NCBI RefSeq assembly: GCF_006540085.1
Contig: NZ_BJOG01000001.1
Span: 62,001 to 126,000 of the forward strand
Reading direction: 5' to 3'
Length of the DNA: 64,000 nt
Source of the DNA: Microbacterium oxydans
GTDB taxonomy: Bacteria; Actinomycetota; Actinomycetes; Actinomycetales; Microbacteriaceae
A program made the translations under genes and the position numbers. The notes under the pieces are model-generated. The model was not told the DNA's origin. It was given only the letters and a program-made list of their open reading frames with translations, and ran no database searches. Below, in pieces: positions 43,324 to 53,400 of the stretch (the stretch's first letter is position 1; each line of letters begins with the position of its first letter).

Positions 43324-43405
43324 GCGATGGCCGTCATTTCTCGTCGACGCGGTCCCGGGGGGTCAGGCCGATCACCCGCACCGCCCTGCCGATAGGCTCG
43401 GTGCC

Positions 43406-44143
43406 GTGCCGAACGTCGAGCCCTCCGCCCCCGCATCCGCCGCCTCCGATCTCCTCCGCATCGCCGCGGCGCTCGAGGGCCCACAGCCCCTGAACTGGGT
43501 GATCACCGGCGACTCGATCACGCACGGCCTGGTGCACACGCAGGGCGGCCGCAGCTATCCGGAGCACTTGCACGAGCTGATCCGTGGCGAGCTGGAGCGT
43601 GTGCGCGATGTGGTGATCAACACCGCGATCAGCGGCAATCGCATCGTCGACCTGCTCGATGACTGGGATCGTCGCATCGCGTCGTGGCGGCCCGATGTCG
43701 TCACCCTCATGATCGGCACGAACGACGCCTCCGACGGCGGGCCGCGCGAGGTCATCACGGCAGACGACTACGCGGCGTCCTTGCGCGACTTCGTCACCCG
43801 CGTGCGTGCTCTCGGCGCCGTTCCCGTCCTGCAGACACCGCCGGCGATCGACATCCGCAACGCTCCGGAACGGGCGCGCATCGGGGAATTCGCCGAAGCT
43901 GTACGCCAGGTCGCCGTTAGTGAGGACGTGATCCTCATCGACCAGTACGCCCGCTTCGCCGAGCTCGGCGCCGACTCCGTGCCCTGGGGGCTGATGAACG
44001 ACCCGTTCCACCCGAACACGGAGGGTCACGCGGCTCTCGCCCTGGAACTCGCGCGCGGCCTCGGGATCCGCCCTGAAGGGCCGCGCGCACGCACCTTCGC
44101 ACTCCTCGAGGGACTCGTCGCCACCGCTCGACTGAGCGGTTAG
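43406..44143 (+). CDS. SGNH/GDSL-family hydrolase
   Basis: This 245-residue protein has the four SGNH blocks: GDSITHG with the nucleophile Ser, the Gly block SGNRIVD, GTNDASDGG with the Asn, and DPFHPNTEGH with the catalytic Asp/His. There is no signal peptide, so it acts inside the cell. Family members remove acyl groups from sugars or lipids. The start is GTG at 43406 with a weak ribosome-binding site. It is a lone gene, next to a surface island, and could de-acylate glycan precursors, but that is speculation. Confidence 0.85.
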   Translation: MPNVEPSAPASAASDLLRIAAALEGPQPLNWVITGDSITHGLVHTQGGRSYPEHLHELIRGELERVRDVVINTAISGNRIVDLLDDWDRRIASWRPDVVTLMIGTNDASDGGPREVITADDYAASLRDFVTRVRALGAVPVLQTPPAIDIRNAPERARIGEFAEAVRQVAVSEDVILIDQYARFAELGADSVPWGLMNDPFHPNTEGHAALALELARGLGIRPEGPRARTFALLEGLVATARLSG

Positions 44144-44243
44144 ACCTCGCGGACGCCCTCACCCGCGGTGGACGAAAGACCTCTGGACGCGACGCTCGGC
44201 ACCGCACTAGGTTGAGCGCATTCGCAGTCGGAGAGGTGGGGGC

Positions 44244-44984
44244 ATGTCTCACGTGGTGGCAACAGGGGCCGGCAAGGCCATGATGGAGCGTCGGAACGAC
44301 CCGACGCACGACTACATCCTCGGCCTCACCGGCAAGGAGAGACCGCGGGTCCTCTTCGTCGGCACGGCCACCGGCGACGACGCCGCCTACATCGTGAGCT
44401 TCTACTCCACGTATGACTCCGACAGGTGCGCGCCGCACCACCTCCCCCTGTTCCACCGTGCGGTCGACGACCTGGCCATTTTCGTGAAGGGCTTCGACGT
44501 GATCCACGTCGGCGGCGGCAACACCGCCAACATGCTCGACGTCTGGAAGCGCCAGGGCCTCGACGAGATCATGCGCGAGATGTGGGAGGACCCCGACTCG
44601 AACGTGGTGTTCACGGGCGGCAGTGCAGGAGGCATCTGCTGGTTCGAGGGCGGGACCACCGACAGCTACGGACCGACCCTGCAGGTGCTGCCGGAGGGAC
44701 TCGGCTTCCTGCACGGCAGCTTCTGCCCGCACTACGATGCCGAGGACCAGCGGCGTCCCCTCTTCCACGCGTCCCTGCTCAGCGGAGAGCTCTCGACGGG
44801 GTACGCGGTCGGCAACCTGCAGTCGCTGCACTTCGAGAACTCCGAGTTCGTCACCGCGGTGAGCCCGGTCGACGATGCCCTCGCCCTTCGCGTGGAGGCC
44901 ATAGGCGGGAAGATCGTCGAGACCGAGCTGCCCACCGAGGTGCTCAGAGGCGCTGCGCCCATCGTGAAGGGACCGTCGTCATGA
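44244..44984 (+). CDS. peptidase E-like protein (S51)
   Basis: This 246-residue protein has the S51 nucleophile elbow FTGGSAGGICWF and the preceding VIHVGGGNTANMLDVW, typical of aspartyl dipeptidases and cyanophycinase-like enzymes. A His (SFCPHYDAE) completes the likely triad. Peptidase E cleaves Asp-X dipeptides. The ATG at 44244 follows GAGAGGTGG. It overlaps the transporter gene by 4 nt, so hydrolysis and C4-dicarboxylate transport are linked. Confidence 0.85.
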   Translation: MSHVVATGAGKAMMERRNDPTHDYILGLTGKERPRVLFVGTATGDDAAYIVSFYSTYDSDRCAPHHLPLFHRAVDDLAIFVKGFDVIHVGGGNTANMLDVWKRQGLDEIMREMWEDPDSNVVFTGGSAGGICWFEGGTTDSYGPTLQVLPEGLGFLHGSFCPHYDAEDQRRPLFHASLLSGELSTGYAVGNLQSLHFENSEFVTAVSPVDDALALRVEAIGGKIVETELPTEVLRGAAPIVKGPSS

Positions 44985-46336
44985 ACGACAACGTGTGGAT
45001 CCTCGTCGCCGAACTCATCGTCGTCATCCTCGCGATCTTCATGGGGACCCGCACGAGCGGGATCGGTCTGGGCGTCTGGGGGCTCGTCGGCGTCGCCGTG
45101 CTCGTCTTCGTCTTCGGCGAAGCGCCGGGCAACGCCCCGGTCGACGCGGTCTTCATCGTCATCACGGTCATCACGGCGGCATCGACCATGCAGGCGGCCG
45201 GCGGCATCGACTGGATGGTGTCGGTCGCGGCGAAGGTGATCAGACGCCGACCCCGATCGGTGGTCTTCCTCGCCCCGGCGATGTCGTTCCTGTTCACCGT
45301 CGGCGCAGGAACGGGCAACATCTTCTACCCGCTGCTGCCCGTCATCTACGACGTCTCGTACCAGCAGAAGATCCGACCGGAGCGTGCGCTCTCGGTGTCG
45401 GCCGTGGCCTCGCAGGTCGGCATCCTGTGCTCTCCTGTGTCCGCCGCGACCGCCTCGATGGTGGTGCTGCTCGCCCCGCAGGGCGTCGACCTCGGCGGAC
45501 TGCTGCTGATCATGTGGCCTGCCTCCATCGTCGGCCTCTTCGTGGCGGCACTCGTGATGATGCGCCATGGCAAAGATCTGGAAGACGACCCCGAGTTCCA
45601 GAAGCGCCTCGCCGATCACCAGATCAAGCCGCCGGAGACCGACGCGCACGAGAAGAAGCTGCCTCCCACCGCGGTGCTCTCGGCCTCGCTGTTCCTCGCC
45701 GGCGTCGCTGTGATCGTGCTCTTCGGCCTGTTCGAGAACCTGCGTCCGGTCATCGGGACCGATGACGCCGGCGACCCGGTGCGCCTCAGCGTCACGGTCA
45801 TCATCGAGGTCGTGATGGGCATCATCGCCGCCCTGATCTTCGTCTTCTGCAAGGTCAAGGCCGCAGATGTGCCCAAGCAGCCGACGTTCCCCGCCGGTAT
45901 CGTCGGAGCCATCGCCCTGTTCGGCATCGCCTGGCTGGCGAACACCTTCGTCGCCGCGAACCAGACCCTCATCGTCGACGGCCTCGGCTCCGTGGTCTCC
46001 GGCTCCTCGGCGTTCCTCGGCGCGTTGCTGTTCGCGCTGGCCCTCTTCGCGGTCGCCATGCTCACGACGAGCCAGTCGAGCGCGACGAACGCGATTGTGC
46101 CGATCGGCATCACGATCGGCCTCCCCGCCTCCCTCCTGGTGGGCCTGTGGCCGGCGGCGATGGGCATCTACACGCTGCCGGCCAACGGCAGCCAGGTGGC
46201 CACCGTCGCGTTCGACCAGACGGGCACGACCAAGATGGGCAAGTTCGTCTTCGACCACTCGTTCCAGCTGCCGAACCTCATCTACGTGGCTGTGGCGATC
46301 ATCGTCGGCGTGCCGCTCTCGTTCCTGTTCACCTGA
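44981..46336 (+). CDS. Dcu-type C4-dicarboxylate transporter
   Basis: This 451-residue protein has about 11 membrane helices and the DcuA/DcuB features: an early GTRTSGIGLGVWG loop, FLFTVGAGTGNIFYPLLPVIYDVSYQQKIRPERALS, SQVGILCSPVSAATASMV and LTTSQSSATNAIVPIG. In other bacteria it exchanges aspartate, fumarate or succinate. The start ATG at 44981 overlaps the peptidase stop. Linked to peptidase E it may import or export aspartate released from peptides. Confidence 0.9.
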   Translation: MNDNVWILVAELIVVILAIFMGTRTSGIGLGVWGLVGVAVLVFVFGEAPGNAPVDAVFIVITVITAASTMQAAGGIDWMVSVAAKVIRRRPRSVVFLAPAMSFLFTVGAGTGNIFYPLLPVIYDVSYQQKIRPERALSVSAVASQVGILCSPVSAATASMVVLLAPQGVDLGGLLLIMWPASIVGLFVAALVMMRHGKDLEDDPEFQKRLADHQIKPPETDAHEKKLPPTAVLSASLFLAGVAVIVLFGLFENLRPVIGTDDAGDPVRLSVTVIIEVVMGIIAALIFVFCKVKAADVPKQPTFPAGIVGAIALFGIAWLANTFVAANQTLIVDGLGSVVSGSSAFLGALLFALALFAVAMLTTSQSSATNAIVPIGITIGLPASLLVGLWPAAMGIYTLPANGSQVATVAFDQTGTTKMGKFVFDHSFQLPNLIYVAVAIIVGVPLSFLFT

Positions 46337-46356
46337 GCCGAGCGGCCGGCCACGAC

Positions 46357-47685
46357 ATGACCGACGGCCTCGACCGGGCGACGCTCCGGCAGTTCCTGCT
46401 GGGGCTGGCGCAGGGCATGAACGCCTCCGCCGAGTCGGTCGACCGCATCCGTGACGTCATCGCAGAGGTGGCGAGGGCCTATGGGGGCGACGACGCCGAC
46501 TTCGTGGTGCTGCCGACGATCATCCTCATCGAGAGCGGCGAGTCCGATGAGTCCCGCGTCGCGATCCGCTCGGCGACGAACGCCTCGTTCCGTTTCGATC
46601 AGATCGCCGCCCTGTACGAGCTGATCGCCCAGGCGAAGACCGGCTCGGTCACCCCGCTCGACGGCATCAGACGCCTGAACGAGATCGGCGCGATGCGCCC
46701 GCGGCTCGGCTGGATCACCCGCACGTTCGGGCATGCGGTGCTGACGACAGGGCTCTCTCTCCTGCTCGCCCCCACGTGGCAGGGCGTGATCGTCGCGTTC
46801 GTGCTCGGAGCGCTGATCGGATTGCTGAAGCTGGTCCGCTCTCCGACGCTGCAGCTGATCATGCCGGTGGTCGCGGCGTTCGTGTGCGCCACCGCGGTCT
46901 TCCTCCTGGCCGAGGTGATCGAGATCGGCGATCCGATCCGCCTGCTCATCGCCCCGCTCGTCACCTTCCTGCCCGGCGGCGTGCTGACGAGCGCCACCGT
47001 GGAGCTCGCAGCAGGGCAGATGATCTCCGGCGCCTCCCGTCTGGTCTACGGCTTCGTGCAGCTGGCGCTGCTGGCGTTCGGCATCCTCGCCGCCGGCACC
47101 GTCGTGGGGGTCGACTCGTCCTCGTACGAAGCCCTCGACGGGGGCTCGCCGCTCCCGTGGTGGGTGGCGCTCATCGGGATCCTCGTGTTCGCGCTCGGGA
47201 ACTATCTGCATTTCTCCGCGCCACCGTCGACCTTCGGGTGGGTGCTTCTCGCACTCGTCGTCGCCTACACGGGCCAATGGGCCGGCACCGAGTTCGTGGG
47301 CGCGACGGTCGGCGGGTTCGTCGGTGCCGTCGCGATGACCCCCGTCGTGCTGTGGATCGCGACCCTCCGCCACGGAGCACCGTCGCAGCTCACCTTCCTC
47401 CCGGCCTTCTGGCTGCTGGTCCCCGGGGCCGCCGGGCTCGTCGGGCTCACGGAGGCGGTCGCGACCGACGGCGGACTCTCCGACTTCACCACGGCGCTGG
47501 TCTCGGTCATGTCGATCGCGCTCGGCGTGCTCATCGGCACCGCGCTGTACCGCGTCGTGCACCACGGCGCCGAGGAGATCGTGCAGTTCGCCGTCGCCCT
47601 TCCCCCCGCCTCGGACGAGAGCGCCCCTGCTCCGAACCTGTGGTCGCGGATCACGGCGCCCTGGCGCCGGAACGGTCACCGCTGA
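46357..47685 (+). CDS. ThrE-family threonine/serine exporter
   Basis: This 442-residue protein has the cytoplasmic N-terminal domain of the ThrE family (QGMNASAESVDRIRDVIAEVARAYGG, DFVVLPTIILI) and about 10 helices in two halves (FLPGGVLTSATVELAAGQMISGASRLVYG and FLPAFWLLVPGAAGLVG). It is normally longer or split into two genes; here both halves are in one chain. The ATG at 46357 is 20 nt after the Dcu stop. Amino-acid export fits the peptidase/transporter neighbours. Confidence 0.9.
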   Translation: MTDGLDRATLRQFLLGLAQGMNASAESVDRIRDVIAEVARAYGGDDADFVVLPTIILIESGESDESRVAIRSATNASFRFDQIAALYELIAQAKTGSVTPLDGIRRLNEIGAMRPRLGWITRTFGHAVLTTGLSLLLAPTWQGVIVAFVLGALIGLLKLVRSPTLQLIMPVVAAFVCATAVFLLAEVIEIGDPIRLLIAPLVTFLPGGVLTSATVELAAGQMISGASRLVYGFVQLALLAFGILAAGTVVGVDSSSYEALDGGSPLPWWVALIGILVFALGNYLHFSAPPSTFGWVLLALVVAYTGQWAGTEFVGATVGGFVGAVAMTPVVLWIATLRHGAPSQLTFLPAFWLLVPGAAGLVGLTEAVATDGGLSDFTTALVSVMSIALGVLIGTALYRVVHHGAEEIVQFAVALPPASDESAPAPNLWSRITAPWRRNGHR

Positions 47686-47812
47686 CGGTCACGGACACGC
47701 TCCGCTCGCCCGGCATCGCTCGTCTCTGCGTTCGTCGATGTCCCGGCGGGCGTCGCTTGTCCGTGCAGGATTTCGGCATATCGTAGAGGGAGGGGACCTG
47801 GGGAGGTACGGG

Positions 47813-50326
47813 GTGTCGGCATTTGTCGCGCAGGGGGACGGACATATACCGCGAGTATCGGCGCACGCCATCAGGCGTCCGCGACTGAGCGCCGAGTTCG
47901 AGACCGAGACGCCCCTCACACTCATCCGCTCGGCGTCCGGCTCCGGCAAGACCACGGCCCTGGTGGACTGGGCGGCCACCACATCCGCCCACGTCGTGTG
48001 GCTGACCGTGACGCCGGCGATCACGAGGAGTGAGGCACTCGCCGGAGCGCTGCTGCGCGTCCTGCCCGGAGCCGACCGGCGGGACGACGGCGACGAGGGC
48101 TGGGCCGCCGTGGCCGCGCGTCTGCACGAGGCGGAGGGCCACCTGGTCGTGGTGCTCGACGATGCTGCCGCCGTCGAGCGCGATGGCGCGTTCGCGCTGT
48201 GTCGCGCCGTCGGTGCCGCTGCCCGCACCCGTCTGATCGTCGCAACGAATCGCCCGAGCCCCTTCGACAGCGAGGGCCTCGACCTCTTGATCGACACGAC
48301 GCTCGTCGCTCCCGAAGACCTCATGTTCGATGATGAGGAGATCCGTCGCGCGCTCGACGTCGACGAGGACACGGCGGCTGCGACACGAGAGGCGACAGGA
48401 GGATTCCCCGCGCTCATCCGCGCCCTGGCGCTGCGGGGGACCGGCATGGATGCCGCGTCCTTGCGAGCCGCCACCACGGTGATCGAGGACTACCTGCAGG
48501 ACAGGCTCGCCGAGTGCGGCTTCGACCCGCAGGCGCTTCGAGGCATGCTCCGGATCAGCGTCACCGATTCCGTCGACGTTCCGCTCGCCACGGCGCTCAC
48601 CGGCGATCCGGACATCGTGAGGGCGCTGGACCAGGCTGAGATGTTCGGTTTCGGCCGCTGGGCTGCCGACGGCCGCAGCTCGTTCGAGCTCACGCCCCTG
48701 ACGCGCGGGATGCTGCGCCGCGAGCTCCGCGCAGCCCTCGCGGACGAGGTCCCCGGGCTGAGGCGCATCGCCGCAGAGGGTGCCGTGCGCCGTGACCTGC
48801 CCCTCGAAGGACTGCGGCTCGCCGTGGAGGGCGACGACCTGCGTCTGGCGACCCACGTCACGATGTCGGGGTGGAACCGACTGCTGCACCGAGATCGGAA
48901 CGGTGTCGTCGAACTGCTCGGCGACGTACCGGTGGCACGGCTGAAGCAGGAGCCGCTGGTGGCCATGCTGCTCGGGATGTGCCTGAAGCCCAGCCGCCTG
49001 CGGCGCCAGCGCGGACTCCAGCTGCTGCGCATCGCGGTGGCGGCCGCGAACGCCCGCCGGACCACGCTCTCGGCCACGGAGCGGATCTTCATCTGGGCGG
49101 CCGAGAGTGCGTCGCTGCGCGCCATCGGACGACCGGAGCGCGCCGCACAGGTGGCAGCCCGATCTCTGACCCTGTTCAACGAGACCCCGGAATCGCAGTG
49201 GCAGCAGTACGCCCGCGACATGCCGCTGCTGTGCACGCACCTCGGCATCTCCCTCTACTACGGCGGGCAGCAGGAGGAGGCCATCCACCTCTGGGAGCAG
49301 GCCACCGCCCTCGCCGCCGCGCACGGGGGCAGCAACGCCTTCCACGGCATCTGCCTCCTCGCCGGCGTGCACGCCTTGAACGGAGACCTCCCCGAGGCCA
49401 GGCACTACGTCTCCCTGATCAGAGACGGCGGCTGGGACGCGGCGCTGCTCGACAGCTACCGCGGCACGTTCTACCGTGTGGCCGAGGCCATGCTGGCGGT
49501 GGAGGACGGCGATCTCGCTGCCGCGAAGCAGCACATCAGGTACTTCGAGCCGTACCGCGCGACCAGCGAGCACTGGACGACGATGGCCTCCGTCGAGGCA
49601 TGGATCGCTCTGCACGAGGGCGACGCCGCCGCGGGATTGGAGCGCCTGGAGTCGTTCGCGCGTCTGCGGGGCAAGGAGGCCGGTGCACCGCACGTGCGCC
49701 AGGCACAGTCGCGCCCCCGGATCCTCCTCCATCTCGCCCTCGGCGACGTGAACGCGGCCAAGGCCGTGGTGCAGCGGGATGCGATCCCCGACCGCTTCGC
49801 GACCGTCCTGAAGCGGGCACGCCTGGCCCTCATCGACGGCAAGGCGGCCGACGTGGTCCGGCTTCTGGGACAGACCCGCCTGCGCCCCACGAACGCCAGG
49901 GAACGCGCAGAGGCCTCGGCGGTGCAGAGCGCCGCCCTGCACCGGGTGTCGCCGGCGGCCGCGCAACCGTCGAGCGAGGCGCTGAACGCCCAACTCGCCG
50001 ATCGGGGCCTCACCACTCCCCTCGTGCTGCTGAGCGCGGAGGACTTCGGCACGGTGCGAGCCGACCTCGACCCGACCGGCCGTGGGACGTTCCCGCTGCG
50101 ATCCGCGCTGCCGTCATTCGCGGCCCGACCCCGCCTGTCGTCACGCGAGCAGGTCGTGCTGCGCGCCCTCACCTCCGGCGCATCTCTTCCTGCGATCGCC
50201 CTGGAGCTGCGCGTCTCGCAGAACACCCTCAAGACACAGCTCCGCAGCATTTACCGCAAGCTCGGCGCGCACAACCGCACCGAAGCGGTGGAGCAGGCGG
50301 CGCGTCACGGTCTCCTGCCGGAGTAA
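47813..50326 (+). CDS. large LuxR-type ATP-binding regulator (MalT/LAL-like)
   Basis: This 837-residue protein has a Walker A (RSASGSGKTTAL) near residue 40, a Walker B (LVVVLDDA), a middle region of TPR-like helices, and a C-terminal LuxR helix-turn-helix (LSSREQVVLRALTSGASLPAIALELRVSQNTLKTQLRSIYRKLGAHNRTEAVEQA). The start is GTG at 47813 after GGGGAGG; an ATG at 47738 has no ribosome-binding site. It is convergent with the giant adhesin gene but not with its promoter, so a regulatory link is possible, not shown. Confidence 0.87.
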   Translation: MSAFVAQGDGHIPRVSAHAIRRPRLSAEFETETPLTLIRSASGSGKTTALVDWAATTSAHVVWLTVTPAITRSEALAGALLRVLPGADRRDDGDEGWAAVAARLHEAEGHLVVVLDDAAAVERDGAFALCRAVGAAARTRLIVATNRPSPFDSEGLDLLIDTTLVAPEDLMFDDEEIRRALDVDEDTAAATREATGGFPALIRALALRGTGMDAASLRAATTVIEDYLQDRLAECGFDPQALRGMLRISVTDSVDVPLATALTGDPDIVRALDQAEMFGFGRWAADGRSSFELTPLTRGMLRRELRAALADEVPGLRRIAAEGAVRRDLPLEGLRLAVEGDDLRLATHVTMSGWNRLLHRDRNGVVELLGDVPVARLKQEPLVAMLLGMCLKPSRLRRQRGLQLLRIAVAAANARRTTLSATERIFIWAAESASLRAIGRPERAAQVAARSLTLFNETPESQWQQYARDMPLLCTHLGISLYYGGQQEEAIHLWEQATALAAAHGGSNAFHGICLLAGVHALNGDLPEARHYVSLIRDGGWDAALLDSYRGTFYRVAEAMLAVEDGDLAAAKQHIRYFEPYRATSEHWTTMASVEAWIALHEGDAAAGLERLESFARLRGKEAGAPHVRQAQSRPRILLHLALGDVNAAKAVVQRDAIPDRFATVLKRARLALIDGKAADVVRLLGQTRLRPTNARERAEASAVQSAALHRVSPAAAQPSSEALNAQLADRGLTTPLVLLSAEDFGTVRADLDPTGRGTFPLRSALPSFAARPRLSSREQVVLRALTSGASLPAIALELRVSQNTLKTQLRSIYRKLGAHNRTEAVEQAARHGLLPE

Positions 50327-50353
50327 GCGCAGACCCTTCCGGGGAAGACACGG

Positions 50354-50389
50354 AAGGCCCCGCCCGTCGAGTTCGACGGGCGGGGCCTT
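50354..50389. terminator. perfect 17-bp bidirectional terminator
   Basis: The arms 50354-50370 and 50373-50389 are perfectly complementary with a 2-nt spacer, and CTTT follows on the plus strand. It separates the convergent LuxR-type and adhesin genes. Confidence 0.9.
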
Positions 50390-50401
50390 CTTTCATGACC
50401 G

Positions 50402-53400
50402 TCAGGCCTGGGAGCGGCGTCGACGCAGGATCAGCAGCACGGCACCGCCGAGCAGCAGAGCGATCGCAAGACCCAGCACCCAGGGCGCGAGGATTCCACC
50501 GGTGAGCGCGAGCGGCGTCAGCACCGGGTTCTCGGTCGTGCTGGGCGGCGGCGTGATCGTCCCACCGCCGGGAGGGGTGGCCGTGCCCACAGCCGCGTTG
50601 CGGAGAGTCGCACCCGCCGCGTTCGCATGCACGGTCACGGAGTAGGTGATCGTCACGCTCTCACCCTCGGCGAGGCTGCCCGTCCAGCGCAGCTGCGTAC
50701 CGTCGACCACGGGTGCTGCCACCGTCCGCTCGCCGACGACCGCGGTCGCACCGGGCTTCAGATCGGCGTGCGACAGCACTCCGGAGAGGTCGTCTGTGAT
50801 GACGACGTCGTCCAGCCCCGTCTCACCCGTGTTGGTGCCGACGAGCGTGTACATGACGGTGCTTCCCGTGGCGACCGCCGTGCCCGATCCCGGGTTCGCG
50901 GTCTTGAGGAACGCGAAGCCGGGGGTGCCGACAGGGTTCTCGGTCGTCACGGGCGGAGGCGTGAGCTCGCCGCCGCCAGGCGGGGTGGCGGTACCTGCGA
51001 CCTTGTTCGCGATCGTCGCACCGCCCGCGTCGCCGTTCACGGTCACCGAGTAGGTGATCGTGACGCGCTGCCCGATGGCGAGGGCACCCGTCCAGGTGAG
51101 CTCGTCGCCGTTCACGACAGGAGCGGGTGCGGATCCGTCGACCACGGTCGCCGTCGCGTCGCCGTTGTAGGCGGCGTGGTCGAGCACGCCGGACAGGTCG
51201 TCGCTGATGCGCACGGGATCCAGCGCCGTCTCACCGGTGTTCACGCCGGTCACCGTGTAGGTGATGACGCTGCCGGGGTCGACCCTGGTGCCCGAGGCGG
51301 GATCGGCCGACTTGCGCAGCTCGAAGCCGGGCTCGTTGACCGGGTGCTCCGTCGTCGCCGGGGGCGTCTCGATCGGCGGCACGCCGCCCGGCGGGGTCGC
51401 CGAGCCTGATGCCGAGTTCTCGATGATGGTGCCGCCGGCGTCCGCCTTCACGGTCACCGTGTAGGTGAGCGTGACGGTCTCGCCGATCTGGAGCGCGCCC
51501 GTCCAGGACAGACGCTCACCGGTGACGGCGGGTGCCGTCGCCTCCGTGTTCCCGATCCTGGCCGTCGCATCGCCGTTGTAGTCGGCGTGCGCGAGCACAC
51601 CGGAGAGGTCGTCCGTGATGGCGACGGGGTCGAGCACGGTCTCGCCGGTGTTCACGCCCGTCACGGTGTACGTGATGACGCTGCCGGGGTCGACCGCCGT
51701 GCCCGCTGCCGGGTCGGCGCTCTTCGACACCGAGAATCCGGGCACGTTCACGGCGTTCGTCGTGGTGCCGGGCGGCGGGGTGATCTCCTCGCCTCCCGGC
51801 GGGGTCGCCGTCGCCGTCGCACTGTTCTCGATCACGGAGCCGACGCCTTCGGCCTTCACTGTCACGGAATAGGTGACGGTGACGGTCTGACCGACCGCGA
51901 GGGCGCCCGACCAGCTGAGCTTCGCGGCGTCGAACGCCACTGCTCCTGCCGGTGCTCCGGCGACGACCGCGGCGGCATCCTCGTTGTAGGACGCGTAGGG
52001 CAGCACCTTGGACAGGTCGTCCGCGATCGCGACCGGGTCGAGCACCGTCTGACCGGTGTTCACGCCGGTCAGCGTGTAGGTGATCACGTCGCCGGGGTCC
52101 ACTGCCGTTCCCGCGACGGGGTCGGCCGTCTTGGCGAACGTGAATCCGGGCTGGTTGACCGGGTGCTCGGTGGTCGCCGGCGGGGGCGTAATCGGCGTGC
52201 CAGGGGTGGTCGGGCTCTCCGGGTCGCTCGGATCCGTGGGGATCAGCGGTGTCGCCGTGCCGGTCACGGTGTTGGCGATCGTCTCGCCACCCGCATTCGC
52301 GTCGACAGTCACCGAGTAGGTGATGACCACGTTCTGTCCGGGGAGCAGCGTGCCGCTCCAGGACAGCGCCCCGTCGGCCACGCGGGCGTCGCCACGGCTG
52401 GCCGAGACGTCGTCGTTGTAGGCCGCGTGAGCCAGCGCGGGGCGCAGGTCATCGGCGATCGAGACGGGATCGAGGACGGTGTCGCCCGTGTTCGTGCCCG
52501 TGACGGTGTAGGTGATCACGCTGCCAGGGTCGACACGCGTGCCCGTCGCCGGGTCGGCCGACTTCGACACCGTGAAACCGGGGGTGGCGACCGGGTGCTC
52601 CGTGGTGGAGGGCGGGGGCGTCACCGGGGTGCCCGGCGTGGTCGGGCTCTCGGGGTCGGTCGGGTCGGTCGGGATGAGAGGGGTGCCCTCACCCGTGACG
52701 GTGTTGCGCAGCAGCACGCCGGTCGCATCGGCATCGACCGTCACCGTGTAGGTGATGTCGACGCGAGTGCCGGGTGCGAGCGCTCCGTTCCAGGTGAGCG
52801 TCGTGCCGACGACGGCGACCACGCCGGCGGAGGCCGTCACATCGCCGTTGTACTGTGCGTGCGCCAGGACGGCGGACAGGTCGTCGACGATCGTCGCGGG
52901 GTCGAGTGCGGTGTTGCCCGTGTTGACACCGGAGATCGTGTAGGTGATGGTGTCACCCGCGCGCACGGCGGTGCCGGAGGCGGGATCGGCGGACTTCGTC
53001 ACCTCGAAGCCGGTGTCCACCACCGGGTGGTTCGTCTCCACGGCGGGAGGGACGATCGGCGTGCCAGGAGTCGTGGGACTGTCGGGGTCGCTCGGGTCGA
53101 CCGGGATGCGCGGCGTGGCCGTGCCGGTGGCGGTGTTGTGAAGCAGCGCCTTCTGGACATCGGCGTCGACCGTGACGGTGTAGCGGATGACGACGGACTC
53201 GCCGCGCGGAACGGCGCCGGTCCAGGTGAGCGTGGTGCCGGACACGGCGACGGAACCGCGGTCGGCGGTGACGTCGTCGTTGTAGGCGGCGCTGTCGAGC
53301 ACACCGGACAGGTCGTCGACGATCTTCGCCGGGTCGAGGTCGGTGTCACCCGTGTTGGTACCGGTGATGGTGTAGGTGATGGTGTCGCCCGCGGACACGG

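Larger units (their letters stand above)
42860..43405. other. long intergenic region between adhesin and SGNH hydrolase genes
   Basis: No gene is supported in these 546 bases. They hold a 9-bp stem hairpin (43167-43193), two copies of CCGATAACG 33 bp apart (42933 and 42966), and an ECF-like promoter reading left at 43296. If that promoter drives the adhesin, the leader would be about 430 nt. An open minus-strand frame with a hydrophobic stretch crosses the region but has no good start. Confidence 0.6.

Noticed and set aside
47738..50326. ATG start at 47738 for the LuxR-type regulator
   Set aside because: No ribosome-binding site precedes it, whereas GTG at 47813 follows GGGGAGG.
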